Positions 25,313-34,087 of a stretch of 64,000 bases of DNA are shown here, piece by piece (the stretch's first letter is position 1; the number at the start of each line of letters is the position of its first letter). The position numbers and the translations under genes were made by a program. Origin of the DNA: Lachnospiraceae bacterium A2 (GTDB lineage Bacteria; Bacillota; Clostridia; Lachnospirales; Lachnospiraceae). A model generated the notes under the pieces. That model did not search any database. It was not told the origin of the DNA and was given only the letters and a program-made list of their open reading frames with translations. The DNA lies in the NCBI GenBank assembly GCA_000403315.2, contig KE159636.1, forward strand, positions 1,834,041 through 1,898,040, given 5' to 3'.

Positions 25313-26131
25313 ATGGAAGCCATTAAAGTATATAACAACAGCGCTGTGTCATCGGTAAAACCGGACGGCCGTGAGGTCATCCTGACAGGTTCGGGAATCG
25401 GATTCTCCAAAAGGCCCGGGGATACGATTGATGAGCGGAAAATAGAGAAGACTTATTATATCCAGAGTGAACTCCAGACGAAGTTCCTACAGCTTTTAAA
25501 AGACGCCAGCCCGGATGCTGTCCGTGTGGCAGAGGATATTTTGGCACACGCACGTACAAATGGCTTGGAGTTAAAAGACCAGCTCCTGTTATCCCTGATT
25601 GACCATATCTGCTTTGCAATTGAGCGCTATGAACAGGGAATTGAACTGCCGTACCTGATGCTGGCTGAAACAAAGCTGCTTTATCCAAAGGAATTTAAGG
25701 TAGGGGAGTGGGCGGTTTCGCGGATTGACTTCCGCTGCGGGGTAGAGCTGCCTGGATATGAGGCGGGCTACATTGCACTGCAGCTTGCCAGCGCTTCCAT
25801 GAGCCGGGAAATGACTTACAATACCTTAAAGTTTGCCAAGGGCTGCATGGACATTATCCGGGATACCTACGGCGTAGAGCTGGACCCGGACAATATTGAC
25901 ACGGTGCGGCTGACGACCCATTTGAAGTTTCTGGCCCAGCGAATTTTCCAGCAGATTCAGTGGACAGGCGACAACATGGAAGGCCTGCATGAAATGCTGC
26001 TGGAGAAGCACCAGAAAAACAAGGAGTGCATCGGGCGGCTGAAAGGGTATATCCAGAGTGAATTTGACTATGCCTTAAATTCCCAAGAAGAAGTGTACCT
26101 GCTGGTGCATTTAAGTAAGATTTTTTACTAA
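25313..26131 (+). CDS. BglG/LicT-family transcriptional antiterminator
   Basis: A 272-residue RNA-binding regulator. The CAT domain (1-55) reads MEAIKVYNNSAVSSV and later GSGIGFSKRPGD, as in LicT. Two PTS regulation domains follow, with histidines in DQLLLSLIDHICFAIERY (PRD1, about 100-115) and in LTTHLKFLAQR and YLLVHLSKIFY (PRD2). EII-mediated phosphorylation of PRD1 inactivates such proteins, and HPr phosphorylation of PRD2 activates them. Its target is the RAT at 24683-24744. Start 25313 matches the family's amino terminus; GTG 25295 is possible. It lies inside the operon it controls. Confidence 0.9.
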   Translation: MEAIKVYNNSAVSSVKPDGREVILTGSGIGFSKRPGDTIDERKIEKTYYIQSELQTKFLQLLKDASPDAVRVAEDILAHARTNGLELKDQLLLSLIDHICFAIERYEQGIELPYLMLAETKLLYPKEFKVGEWAVSRIDFRCGVELPGYEAGYIALQLASASMSREMTYNTLKFAKGCMDIIRDTYGVELDPDNIDTVRLTTHLKFLAQRIFQQIQWTGDNMEGLHEMLLEKHQKNKECIGRLKGYIQSEFDYALNSQEEVYLLVHLSKIFY

Positions 26132-26149
26132 ATAAAGAAGGTGATGAAG

Positions 26150-27715
26150 ATGAAAAAGAAAGTAATGAATGTAATGGAAGCATTTTCCAAAGCAATGGTA
26201 CAGCCGCTGATGTACCTTTCGGTAGGCGGCCTGATACTGGCAATTGGCGCGCTTCTGACAAATAATACCATTCAGGGGGCGCTTCCGTTTTTAAGCTGGA
26301 CCCCGATTCAGGTACTGGGGAAGATGATGTACCAAAGCGTTATGACGATTATCAACAACTTAGGCGTCGTATTCGTCATTGGGATTCCCGCGGCCTTTGC
26401 GAAAAAGGACAAGCACCATGCCGGGATTATTGGCTTCATGTCCTACCTGATGTACTTAAAGACCTCAAACGTCCTTCTGGAAGTGACAGGGAAGATGGCA
26501 GAGCCTTCCGAGATGCTTGGGCTGATCGGGACCGGGCAGGCAGAAATCCTTGGCATCCAGTGCGTGGACATGAGCGTGTTCGGCGGCATTATCCTTGGCT
26601 GCATTGTAGGGTATGTGTTTAACCGCACTTCCCAAAAGAGCTTTAACGGGGCGGCGCAGATCTTTTCCGGCGTGCGCTTTACGTTCCTGATTATGATTTT
26701 CGTATCCATCCTCTTTGGCGCGGCGGACAACGTGATTTGGCCATGGGCGCAGAAAGGGATTTCCGCCCTGGCAGGCGTTATCAAGAACAGCGGGACCTTC
26801 GGGCTGTTCCTGTATGGGTTCCTGGAGCGTTTCCTGGTTCCCACAGGGCTGCACCACCTGGTTTACACCCCGTTCCAGTTCTCCGATTTGGGGGGCGTTT
26901 TGCAGGCAGGGGACAACACCGTGGTAGGAGCATATGCCATTGCCATGACAGAACTGAACATGCCTGTGGAAAAAATGTCAGAGAGCATTTACTATATGGC
27001 AATTGGCTTTACAAAAATGTTTGGCTATATTGGGATCGGCGCCGCATTTATACATACTGCTTATAAAGAAAATAAGAAGCGGGTGCGCTCCACCATGATT
27101 CCGCTGATTGTAACTGCCTGCCTTGCAAGCATTACAGAGCCAATTGACTTTATGTTTATTTTCTGCGCGCCAGTCCTGTTTGTCATCCATGCAGTCATTG
27201 CCGGCCTGTTCTTAGCGCTTTTGAAGGTGTTCGGGGTTACGGCATTCTGTGGGGGGAATATCCTGTCCTCCTTTATTACCAACATGGCAGCCGGCAGCGA
27301 AAAAACCAACTGGCCCATGATGTATGTGCTGGCAGCCGTGCAGATTGTCCTGTATTTTGTAGTGTTCAGCTTCCTTATTAAAAAGCTTGACTTAAAGACC
27401 CCGGGGCGCGAGGCAGCGGCAAGTGAAGAACCGGCCCAGGAAGGGGGCGGCGCTGCGCCAAAGAATACGTCCCTGACGTCAAATGTGGCAAGCCTGGTGG
27501 AAGGCCTTGGCGGGAAGGACAATATCAATTCAACGGAAAACTGCTTTACAAGGCTGAGGGTTAACGTGAAAGACCCCTCCCTTTTGAAGGATGATCTGAT
27601 TAACAAGGTACCAAACAGCGGGATTGTGAAAAAAGAGGATGATATCCAGATTATTATTGGCCTGAAAGTGGCAGAGGTAAGGACCGCTGTAGAGGATTAT
27701 TTAAAATCGCTGTAA
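26150..27715 (+). CDS. PTS alpha-glucoside-type EIICB permease
   Basis: A 521-residue sugar transporter of the glucose-glucoside PTS family with about ten helices in the EIIC domain (1-420). Features include AFSKAMVQPLMYLSVGGLIL at the start, LERFLVPTGLHHLVYTPF (the GLHH motif) and ITEPIDFMFIF. After an Ala/Glu-rich linker comes EIIB (about 440-520) with the phosphorylated Cys in STENCFTRLRVNVKD. There is no EIIA domain; the separate EIIA at 24803 supplies it. Together with the GH4 enzyme downstream this points to import of maltose, sucrose isomers or similar alpha-glucosides as 6-phosphates (MalX/GlvC/AglA type). Confidence 0.9.
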   Translation: MKKKVMNVMEAFSKAMVQPLMYLSVGGLILAIGALLTNNTIQGALPFLSWTPIQVLGKMMYQSVMTIINNLGVVFVIGIPAAFAKKDKHHAGIIGFMSYLMYLKTSNVLLEVTGKMAEPSEMLGLIGTGQAEILGIQCVDMSVFGGIILGCIVGYVFNRTSQKSFNGAAQIFSGVRFTFLIMIFVSILFGAADNVIWPWAQKGISALAGVIKNSGTFGLFLYGFLERFLVPTGLHHLVYTPFQFSDLGGVLQAGDNTVVGAYAIAMTELNMPVEKMSESIYYMAIGFTKMFGYIGIGAAFIHTAYKENKKRVRSTMIPLIVTACLASITEPIDFMFIFCAPVLFVIHAVIAGLFLALLKVFGVTAFCGGNILSSFITNMAAGSEKTNWPMMYVLAAVQIVLYFVVFSFLIKKLDLKTPGREAAASEEPAQEGGGAAPKNTSLTSNVASLVEGLGGKDNINSTENCFTRLRVNVKDPSLLKDDLINKVPNSGIVKKEDDIQIIIGLKVAEVRTAVEDYLKSL

Positions 27716-27753
27716 GGAAATGAAAATAAATGGAAGATTAGGAGGAAAATATC

Positions 27754-29112
27754 ATGATTATTACTATTGTAGGAGGGGGAAGCACATTTACCCCGGGAAT
27801 TGTAAAGTCAATCGCACTTCGCAAGGATGAGCTGGAAGTAGAGGAAATCCGCCTGTTCGACTTGGATAAGGAACGCCAGGATAAAGTAGGCGCGCTGGTA
27901 AAATGGATTCTGGACGAGGACTTAAAATGCGGGATTAAATTAATCGTTACTTACGACAAGGAAGAAGCATACAAAGACGCGGACTTTGTGTTCTCCCAGA
28001 TGCGGGTGGGCAAATATGCCATGCGGGAACTGGATGAAAAAATCCCATTGCGGCACGGCTGCGTCGGGCAGGAAACCTGCGGCTGCGGCGGGATGGCTTA
28101 TGGGATGCGTACCATTTACCCAATGATGGAAGTCATTGACGATGCAGAAAAATATGCAAAGCCAACCCATTGGATTTTAAACTACTCCAACCCGGCTTCT
28201 ATCGTATCGGAAGCCTGCAGGAAGCTGCGCCCCAACGCAAGGATTATCAATATCTGCGACATGCCCATTGCCATCATTGACGTAATTGCGGCTGCGCTGG
28301 AAGTGGACAAAAAGGATATTGTATACGGTTACTATGGCCTGAACCATTTTGGCTGGTTCACTTCCATTGAGCACAAAGGGCAGGACGTAATGCCAAAGCT
28401 GCGGGATTATATTATGGAGCATGAAATCCTGCTGCCCGCTGCCTATACGAAGAATTTCAAAGGCCTTGTTGGGACTGGCAACAATGAGAACCGCCATGCA
28501 AAAGGGAGCTGGTACTATGTATGGAAGGGCGTTTATGAGATCATGCAGAATTTCCCGGAAACGCTGCCAAATACCTATCTGAATTACTACCTGCAGCAGA
28601 AGGAGTTCGTAGAACATTCCGACGTGAACCACACCCGTGCCAACGAGGTAATGGAAACTAGGGAAAAAATGCTGTTTGAAGGGATTGACAAATACCTTTC
28701 CACTGGGGAAATTGACGAGAGCGTGTTCTATGCAGGGAGCCACGGGGACTGGATTGCAGACCTGGCAATTGCCTTGAAGAACGATACAAAAGCACGTTTC
28801 CTGATTATCACGGAAAACAGGGGCGCAATCCCCAACATGCCTTACGATGCAATGGTGGAAGTCCCAGCTTATATCGGGAAGAATGGCCCGGAGGTAATTG
28901 CACAGGATGAAATCCCGCTGTTCCAGCAGGGCCTTATGATGCAGCAGTTAAATTGTGAAAAGCTTCTGGTAGAAGGCTGCATTGAGGGTTCCTATGAGAA
29001 AGTGCTGAAAGCCTTCACCCTGAACAAGACAGTGCCCAGCATGAAAGTAGCAAAAGAAGTATTGGATGACCTGATTGAGGCAAATAAGGAATTTTGGCCG
29101 GAGTTAAAATAA
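27754..29112 (+). CDS. 6-phospho-alpha-glucosidase (GH4)
   Basis: A 452-residue NAD- and Mn-dependent hydrolase that opens alpha-linked 6-phospho-disaccharides by an oxidation-elimination mechanism. The Rossmann start is IVGGGSTFTPGIVKSI. GQETCGCGGMAYG and NYSNPASIVSEA follow, the metal-site Cys in NICDMP, and the His in YGLNHFGWFTS. The CDMP motif is the form reported for alpha-glucosidase members (GlvA/MalH), against CNVP in beta-glucosidase members. It is 38 bp behind the EIICB gene and completes the uptake-and-cleavage pathway. Confidence 0.93.
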   Translation: MIITIVGGGSTFTPGIVKSIALRKDELEVEEIRLFDLDKERQDKVGALVKWILDEDLKCGIKLIVTYDKEEAYKDADFVFSQMRVGKYAMRELDEKIPLRHGCVGQETCGCGGMAYGMRTIYPMMEVIDDAEKYAKPTHWILNYSNPASIVSEACRKLRPNARIINICDMPIAIIDVIAAALEVDKKDIVYGYYGLNHFGWFTSIEHKGQDVMPKLRDYIMEHEILLPAAYTKNFKGLVGTGNNENRHAKGSWYYVWKGVYEIMQNFPETLPNTYLNYYLQQKEFVEHSDVNHTRANEVMETREKMLFEGIDKYLSTGEIDESVFYAGSHGDWIADLAIALKNDTKARFLIITENRGAIPNMPYDAMVEVPAYIGKNGPEVIAQDEIPLFQQGLMMQQLNCEKLLVEGCIEGSYEKVLKAFTLNKTVPSMKVAKEVLDDLIEANKEFWPELK

Positions 29113-29141
29113 AAGTTTTGCAGCCATTGGAATGTGTTTGA

Positions 29142-29202
29142 TGTTATAATACTTTCACAGGGGCTGCCGCATGGAGGATTTGCCCCAGTGCGGCAGCCCC
29201 TG
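29142..29202 (+). promoter_or_regulatory. Extended -10 promoter and hairpin ahead of the amidohydrolase
   Basis: TGTTATAAT (TATAAT 29145-29150) is followed at once by a 14-bp perfect stem, CAGGGGCTGCCGCA with TGCGGCAGCCCCTG (29158-29202). The hairpin starts near the expected first base of the mRNA and has no T run, so it may end upstream transcripts weakly or protect the 5' end. Confidence 0.5.
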
Positions 29203-29243
29203 ACTTATGGCGCGGAAAATAACAGAAAGGAAAAGGAAATCAT

Positions 29244-30848
29244 ATGCAGAAATTGTATTATGGCGGAGATATTATCACAATGGAACAGGAAGGGGATGCC
29301 CCGGAAGCAGTCCTTGTTTCAGGTGGGAAAATTGTTTATGTAGGGAGCCTGGAACAGGCAAGGAAGCTTTGCGGGCCGGAGGATGGGCAGGTGGATTTAA
29401 AGGGGCGCACCCTGATGCCTTCCTTTATCGACCCCCACGGGCATATCGTAATGATGGCGCAGTATACGGCCTTTGCAAACCTGGGGGCCTGTACTGATTT
29501 TGGGGAATTGGTAACGTCCCTTAAGGATTATCTGGCAGGGAAAGATGGGGGCGTGGTGATAGGCTATGGCTACGACCACAATTTCCTCAAGGAGCAAAAG
29601 CACCCCACAAAAGCAGAACTGGACAAGGTATCGGACAAAGTCCCGGTCTGCATCCTCCATACTTCCGGGCATATGTGCGTTGCCAACAGCGTGCTTTTGC
29701 AGGAATGCGGCATTACAAAAGACACAGAAGACCCCAAGGGCGGGAAATTTGGCAGGGATGCAGACGGGGAACCTAACGGTTACATTGAGGAAGTCCCAGC
29801 CATGGCGAAAGTCCTGATGTCCATGTTTTCCAGGGCAAAAGCGGACTTTGGGGAACAGATGGGATTGGCCCAGCAAGTTTACCTGAAATATGGGATTACT
29901 ACCGTGCAGGACGGCGCAACAAATGGGAGCTCATTCCAGAACCTTGCATCTTACGCCGAATCAGGCGGATTTTGCCTGGATGTGGTAGCTTACCTGCTGG
30001 CAGATGAAGCAGGGGAGATAACGGAAAAATTCCCTTCCTATGAAAATCAGTACCAGGGGCACCTGAAAATAGGCGGCGAAAAGATTATTCTGGACGGTTC
30101 CCCCCAAGGCCGTTCCGCATGGCTGTCCAAGCCCTATGAGGGGGAGGAAACCTACTGCGGGTATCCCGCCTGCGGGGACGGGCAGGTAAGGGAGTGGGTG
30201 GAGGAATCCGTAAAATCTGGCCGCCAGCTTCTTGCCCACTGCAACGGGGATGCGGCGTCCCAGCAGTATTTGGACGCTTTTTCCAAAATGGCGGAAGAAT
30301 CCCCGGAATGCCTGGAAAAAATCCGTGCCCTACGCCCGGTGATGATCCACTGCCAGACTGTCCGGGAGGACCAGTTGGAAGAAATGGCAAGGCTTGGGAT
30401 GGTGCCCTCCATTTTCGTGGCCCACACCTATTATTGGGGGGATGTGCACCTTAAAAACCTGGGCCCGGTGCGGGGCGCAAATATCAGCCCGGTGAAATCA
30501 GCCATGGAGCGCGGCCTTGTCTATAATTTCCACCAGGACCCGCCAGTGGTGGAGCCGGACATGCTCCGCACCGTCTGGTGTGCTGTAAACCGCATGACAA
30601 GGACCGGGCAGCCCATTGGGCCAGGCCAGCGCATCAGCGTCTTCGACGCACTGAAAGGCGTCACTGCCCATGCAGCCTATGCATACCACGAGGAGGGGCA
30701 GAAGGGGACCTTAACAGCCGGGAAGCTGGCAGATATGGTAATCCTGGACAGGAACCCGCTGAAAACGGAACCTATGCAGATTAAGGACATTAAAGTGCTG
30801 GAAACTGTGAAGGAAGGGAAGACGCTTTACCGGAAAGAGGATATTTAG
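29244..30848 (+). CDS. Amidohydrolase (YtcJ-like)
   Basis: A 534-residue metal-dependent hydrolase of the YtcJ/AepA group. Marks are the amino-terminal beta sandwich with LKGRTLMPSFIDPHGHIVMM (metal-binding HxH, Gly-His form), ILHTSGHMCVANS, ITTVQDGATN, LLAHCNGDAA (metal His) and the end GTLTAGKLADMVILDRNPL. Such enzymes cleave amides or cyclic amides; most members have no known substrate. It follows the PTS operon but appears to have its own promoter (29142-29150), so a link to glucoside use is not shown. Confidence 0.88.
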   Translation: MQKLYYGGDIITMEQEGDAPEAVLVSGGKIVYVGSLEQARKLCGPEDGQVDLKGRTLMPSFIDPHGHIVMMAQYTAFANLGACTDFGELVTSLKDYLAGKDGGVVIGYGYDHNFLKEQKHPTKAELDKVSDKVPVCILHTSGHMCVANSVLLQECGITKDTEDPKGGKFGRDADGEPNGYIEEVPAMAKVLMSMFSRAKADFGEQMGLAQQVYLKYGITTVQDGATNGSSFQNLASYAESGGFCLDVVAYLLADEAGEITEKFPSYENQYQGHLKIGGEKIILDGSPQGRSAWLSKPYEGEETYCGYPACGDGQVREWVEESVKSGRQLLAHCNGDAASQQYLDAFSKMAEESPECLEKIRALRPVMIHCQTVREDQLEEMARLGMVPSIFVAHTYYWGDVHLKNLGPVRGANISPVKSAMERGLVYNFHQDPPVVEPDMLRTVWCAVNRMTRTGQPIGPGQRISVFDALKGVTAHAAYAYHEEGQKGTLTAGKLADMVILDRNPLKTEPMQIKDIKVLETVKEGKTLYRKEDI

Positions 30849-30912
30849 GGAGATTTATGGAGTAATATTGTGAAAAGGACATCAAAGGGCAGATAAGAGC
30901 AGGGGATAGGGA

Positions 30913-30946
30913 AAAGGCTATGACACTAAAAGTTATAGTCTTTTTT
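30913..30946 (+). terminator. Terminator after the amidohydrolase
   Basis: AAGGCTATGAC pairs with GTTATAGTCTT (two G-T pairs), loop ACTAAAA, then a T run. Confidence 0.7.
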
Positions 30947-31009
30947 CATGCAGTAATTTGCAGGAGGTTGATAAGCACTCTGGTATATGAAAAATTCATA
31001 TGAATTTCA

Positions 31010-31038
31010 TTGTAAATACAGGGCTTTTTTTGTATAAT
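31010..31038 (+). promoter_or_regulatory. Promoter ahead of the truncated nuclease gene
   Basis: TTGTAA, 17 bp, TATAAT. It would drive the shortened frame at 31070. Confidence 0.6.
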
Positions 31039-31069
31039 TGAAGTGTAGCAGGAGTAAGTTCTATCATAT

Positions 31070-31837
31070 ATGGCACTTCACCCAGAAGACAGCGATGTGA
31101 CGGAAGATGATATAAAAGATGTTACTATTAAGCATATACTGGTAGATGCAGCCTATAATGACCTTGGATTTTCGGTTGGCGGCAGACTTGTCGTTTTGGT
31201 TGAGAGCCAATCTACATGGACATTGAATATTATAATACGTGCGCTGATGTATCTGGCACAGACTTATCACGATTTTTTCAAGCGTACCAAACAAAATCTG
31301 TATGGTTCTAAAAAAGTGAATATGCCAAAGCCAGAATTATATATGATATTTACGGGTGAAAAACCGAAAAACCCACCCACCACTATATCACTTTCAAAAG
31401 ACTTTTTTGACAATGAAAAGATAGCGGTAGACGCTGAAGCCAAGGTGCTTTATCAAGAGGACAAGAACAATGTTATTGGGCAGTATATTATTTTCTGCAA
31501 GGTGTATAATGAGCAGAGAAAGAATTATGGGCAGACAAAGAAAGCGGTAATGGAAACAATCCGTATCTGCAAAAACAGAAATGTGTTGAAGGAATACCTT
31601 GAAAATAAGGAACAGGAGGTTGTAGACATTATGATGACATTGTTTGATGATGAGCAGATTTTAGAGGCATATGCAAAGGATATTGATGATAATGCTACGC
31701 ATAGAGAGGCAAGGGAAAATGCAAGGATAATGTTAAAAAACAGAAGAATTACAGTAGAAGAAATACCTAATTTTTTTCCTAAATTGACATTGGAAGATGC
31801 GAAAGAACTTGAAGCTGAGGTTATGCAGTTGGCATAA
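31070..31837 (+). pseudogene. Rpn/YhgA-like PD-(D/E)XK nuclease, 5' truncated
   Basis: The 255-residue frame matches the Rpn (recombination-promoting nuclease, transposase_31-like) family from within its nuclease domain: ALHPEDSDVTEDDIKDVTI, YNDLGFSVGGRLVVLVESQST and LNIIIRALMYLAQTYHDFF. The catalytic Glu of VESQST (VEhQSt-type) is present. The usual amino-terminal 30-40 residues that contain the first family block (D.vFk.lf...) are missing. In-frame codons before the ATG still read VLSY, like the family's LLSLY, and are cut off by a TAA at 31055. The gene is AT-richer than its neighbours. Likely a decayed mobile gene, though the remaining frame has a promoter and could be made. Confidence 0.7.
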
Positions 31838-31879
31838 TCACCAAAACAGCGTAAAGGCGCATGGAACATCAAATCAAAG

Positions 31880-31902
31880 ACCCCGCTGCAAGCAACGGGG
31901 TA
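31880..31902. repeat. CCCCG-hairpin repeat (short copy)
   Basis: ACCCCG, TTGC-like loop and CGGGGT form a small stem; the loop GCTGCAAGCAA resembles that of the hairpin at 42718-42753 (CAGCAGCAAGCTACGG). It lies between the ends of two convergent genes. Confidence 0.45.
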
Positions 31903-31965
31903 TCAAAGCTGCCTGCCATGGTGCAGCCTGGAGCCTTATTATTATACGGTGGCGGGCTGGCCGAT

Positions 31966-32436
31966 TCATTCATACCCATACGGCCCACAGGTTTTGCGGT
32001 CAGCAGAATCCTGCCGCAATCCGCCGTTTTTCCCCAGACGGGCATCAGGGCCATTGGCGTCAGGAAACCCGGCAAAGCCCATATCTTTCTGGTATATCAG
32101 CCCGTCCAGTTCCCCATGGTCAAAAAACAGGATTTCCTCTATCTTTTCCTCCTCCCGCACAGGGAGGAAAACAGTAAGCTTCGTCCTGCGGTTCCCGCAC
32201 TGTGGGCACCGGTACTGGTGGAGCCCGCAGGCGTACATCCCGGCAGGAATCTGGGATTTTTTCCCCACAGGGACTAAGTGCTCCCTGAAATAGCCCGGTT
32301 CTTCATGGGAACAGTAATGCCCGACTGTTACGTCCGGCAAAGCGAAAAGCTGTTTGTGCATGACGTCCATCTCACTTTGGCAGAGGCTGCACCAGTCTTC
32401 ATGGAACATGGCGCGCATTTTCCGGAAAATTCCCAT
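31966..32436 (-). CDS. Cys-rich zinc-ribbon-like protein of unknown function
   Basis: A 156-residue protein I do not recognise. It carries three Cys pairs or pair-like motifs, WCSLCQSEMD near the amino terminus, HYCSHEEP and YRCPQCGNRRTK, likely binding one or two zinc ions. The carboxy half (KIEEILFFDHGELDGLIYQ) is acidic and without membrane segments. It is the last gene of a three-gene minus-strand group and starts 5 bp after the stop of 32442-33029; GGGAGG inside that gene is the ribosome site. A cytoplasmic partner of the two membrane proteins before it is possible but not shown. Confidence 0.7.
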   Translation of the reverse strand: MGIFRKMRAMFHEDWCSLCQSEMDVMHKQLFALPDVTVGHYCSHEEPGYFREHLVPVGKKSQIPAGMYACGLHQYRCPQCGNRRTKLTVFLPVREEEKIEEILFFDHGELDGLIYQKDMGFAGFPDANGPDARLGKNGGLRQDSADRKTCGPYGYE

Positions 32437-32441
32437 AATAG

Positions 32442-33029
32442 CTATACAGACCTCCCTTTTGCTTCTTCCAGTACTTCCGCCATCATATCAGCCTTGGAAA
32501 TGCCAGTCAGGATGTAGTCGCTGTCCATCCGCCAGCGTTTGTTGGAAGTAAAGGTGTTTACCCGGATACGGACGCCGTCTATTGTGAACAGGAAGCTGAC
32601 ACGGCTGCTGCCAGCCAGCGGGCCCATTCCGGTTTTCCCGTCGTCCGTCCAGATTTTGGAAATCCGGCTGGCCGGGAGGACATAGCTTTGGAAAGGGTTC
32701 CAGAAAAACAGCATGGCTAATTTCCCATGTTCTATGTCCACAACTACGGTGCTGCCGTCGCTGTCAAAGGTATGGTTCGGCGTAAAGCCACTGCGCTCCA
32801 GTTCCCGCATCATGTTTTTCCGTTTCCCTTTGAAAATCATTTTTCCGGCAAACATCCACCACAGGAGCGACAGGGCAGGCGGGACCATAAACAGGATGGC
32901 GGCTCCCATGCCCCCGTCACGGAAAAACAGGTAGCCCAGCAGGAAACAGACAGCAGTTACTGCAATGGGCACGCATATGTAGGATAAGAGGTACAGTAAA
33001 TTCTTTTTTTTCAATGGTTCCGAGTTCAT
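32442..33029 (-). CDS. Two-helix membrane protein of unknown function
   Basis: A 195-residue protein with two membrane helices (about residues 11-33 and 42-60) and a cytoplasmic domain of about 130 residues. The domain is mostly beta strands with a closing helix (KADMMAEVLEEAKGR), reminiscent of a PH-like or YcxB-like fold: FDSDGSTVVVDIEHGKLAMLF, then SRISKIWTDDG and VSFLFTIDGVRIRVNTF. I cannot assign a family with certainty. It lies between two other unknown genes on the same strand and is probably co-transcribed with them. Confidence 0.7.
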   Translation of the reverse strand: MNSEPLKKKNLLYLLSYICVPIAVTAVCFLLGYLFFRDGGMGAAILFMVPPALSLLWWMFAGKMIFKGKRKNMMRELERSGFTPNHTFDSDGSTVVVDIEHGKLAMLFFWNPFQSYVLPASRISKIWTDDGKTGMGPLAGSSRVSFLFTIDGVRIRVNTFTSNKRWRMDSDYILTGISKADMMAEVLEEAKGRSV

Positions 33030-33080
33030 ATCATTTTTCCTTTCTATTTCCTTCTTGGAAAGTTTAGTGTAGCCAGGGTG

Positions 33081-33743
33081 TTACTCCCATTCCGAAGGCT
33101 TTTTCTTTTTGCGTACAAAAAATGGCGGGAATATCCCAAGCTTGGAGCCGATGGCATGGAACAGTGGAAAGAAAATAAGGACGGTAACCGCCCGCACCAG
33201 CATAATGGCAGGCCCTGCATAGTCCTCCTGGCTGGCTTTCCCGCCATTTCCCATCATGTCAATGTAGAAATCCCTGCGGCTTAAAGGCTCGCTGAACTCA
33301 ATCTGGCCCAGAAAGGTTTCGTCCGAAGCCAGGTCTTCCCGGACAATGCGGCCTACAGGCAAGGTGGCTTCCCCGCTGTAATAATCCCCTTCTATCTGGA
33401 CATTTTCCATATTAATGGCAGCAGCCACCCGTTCCCCGGAAGGCAGGGTAAGGGCATACAGGTATTGGCTGCCATAATACCCGGCGCCCCGGTTCCGGTA
33501 TTCAATCCCCGGCGAAACCACCGTAAAGGCATCATGCGTTTCCAAATCCTCAATGCTTTCTGCGCGGAATACGTCCGCTCCCGCCTTGCCGCCGATTTCC
33601 CCGTCCGCCACGGTGTGTTCCTCCACATAGCCCTTATATTTTTCAGAAAAAATACGTTCCGCAAGGGCGGCAGGGAATATGCTGACGAACAGGGCGAACA
33701 GCAGGCACAGCCAAATGTCAAAACGCAGGTAACGATAGTGCAT
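33081..33743 (-). CDS. Membrane protein of unknown function with an extracytoplasmic domain
   Basis: A 220-residue protein with one helix near residues 8-28, an outer domain of about 140 residues (AERIFSEKYKGYVEEHTVAD to DFYIDMMGNGG) and a second helix near 178-200 (AIMLVRAVTVLIFFPLF), ending in a basic tail (RKKKKPSE). ATG 33743 lies nine bases after GGAGG; GTG 33752 is in frame but too near that site. First gene of the minus-strand trio 33743-31966. The outer domain has the length of a sensor or processing domain, but no family was recognised. Confidence 0.7.
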   Translation of the reverse strand: MHYRYLRFDIWLCLLFALFVSIFPAALAERIFSEKYKGYVEEHTVADGEIGGKAGADVFRAESIEDLETHDAFTVVSPGIEYRNRGAGYYGSQYLYALTLPSGERVAAAINMENVQIEGDYYSGEATLPVGRIVREDLASDETFLGQIEFSEPLSRRDFYIDMMGNGGKASQEDYAGPAIMLVRAVTVLIFFPLFHAIGSKLGIFPPFFVRKKKKPSEWE

Positions 33744-33786
33744 GTAAATCACCTCCGGGACTATGATAGCACATTGCAGGGGATTG

Positions 33787-33810
33787 GTCTAGGGCGTGTT
33801 TAACAATCAT
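33787..33810. repeat. Half copy of the GGGCGTGT repeat
   Basis: TCTAGGGCGTGTTTAACAAT matches one arm of the repeats at 10849-10918 and 13171-13233; the second arm is missing. Confidence 0.4.
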
Positions 33811-33901
33811 TTTTGTGAAATGTATGAGAGGGAGGGATTTTTTTACACATTTTTGTTTTATGGAAGAAATTGTCTATTTTTCTTGATTAACCATCTTAGA
33901 G

Positions 33902-33930
33902 TTTACATTATTAGAAAAATTTGTTATAAT
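33902..33930 (+). promoter_or_regulatory. Promoter of the LytTR regulator gene
   Basis: TTTACA, 17 bp, TATAAT with the extended TG motif (33922-33923). A leader of about 150 nt follows. Confidence 0.7.
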
Positions 33931-33960
33931 ATAAAAATAAATAAACATTTAACATATAAA

Positions 33961-34015
33961 AAATAGTACTAAAATACTAGAAAAATAAAAGCGAAAGAAA
34001 ATAGTGCTAAAATAC
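33961..34015 (+). promoter_or_regulatory. Direct repeat in the LytTR leader
   Basis: AAATAGTACTAAAATAC (33961-33977) and AAATAGTGCTAAAATAC (33999-34015), 16 of 17 bases the same, 38 bp apart. The CTAAAAT core also occurs in the repeats ahead of the secreted-protein gene (34967-35015), so this may be an autoregulatory site for the LytTR protein. Confidence 0.45.
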
Positions 34016-34087
34016 GAAAAAAAGGGAGGAAAAAGGGCTTTACAGTACAAAAGATGAAAAAATAAAAGATTAAAAGGGGAAAAAGCA

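Noticed and set aside
31797..32293. Several plus-strand frames of 110-140 codons
   Set aside because: They mirror the minus-strand Cys-rich gene in other frames and lack ribosome sites; the minus-strand frame has coherent CxxC motifs and operon spacing.
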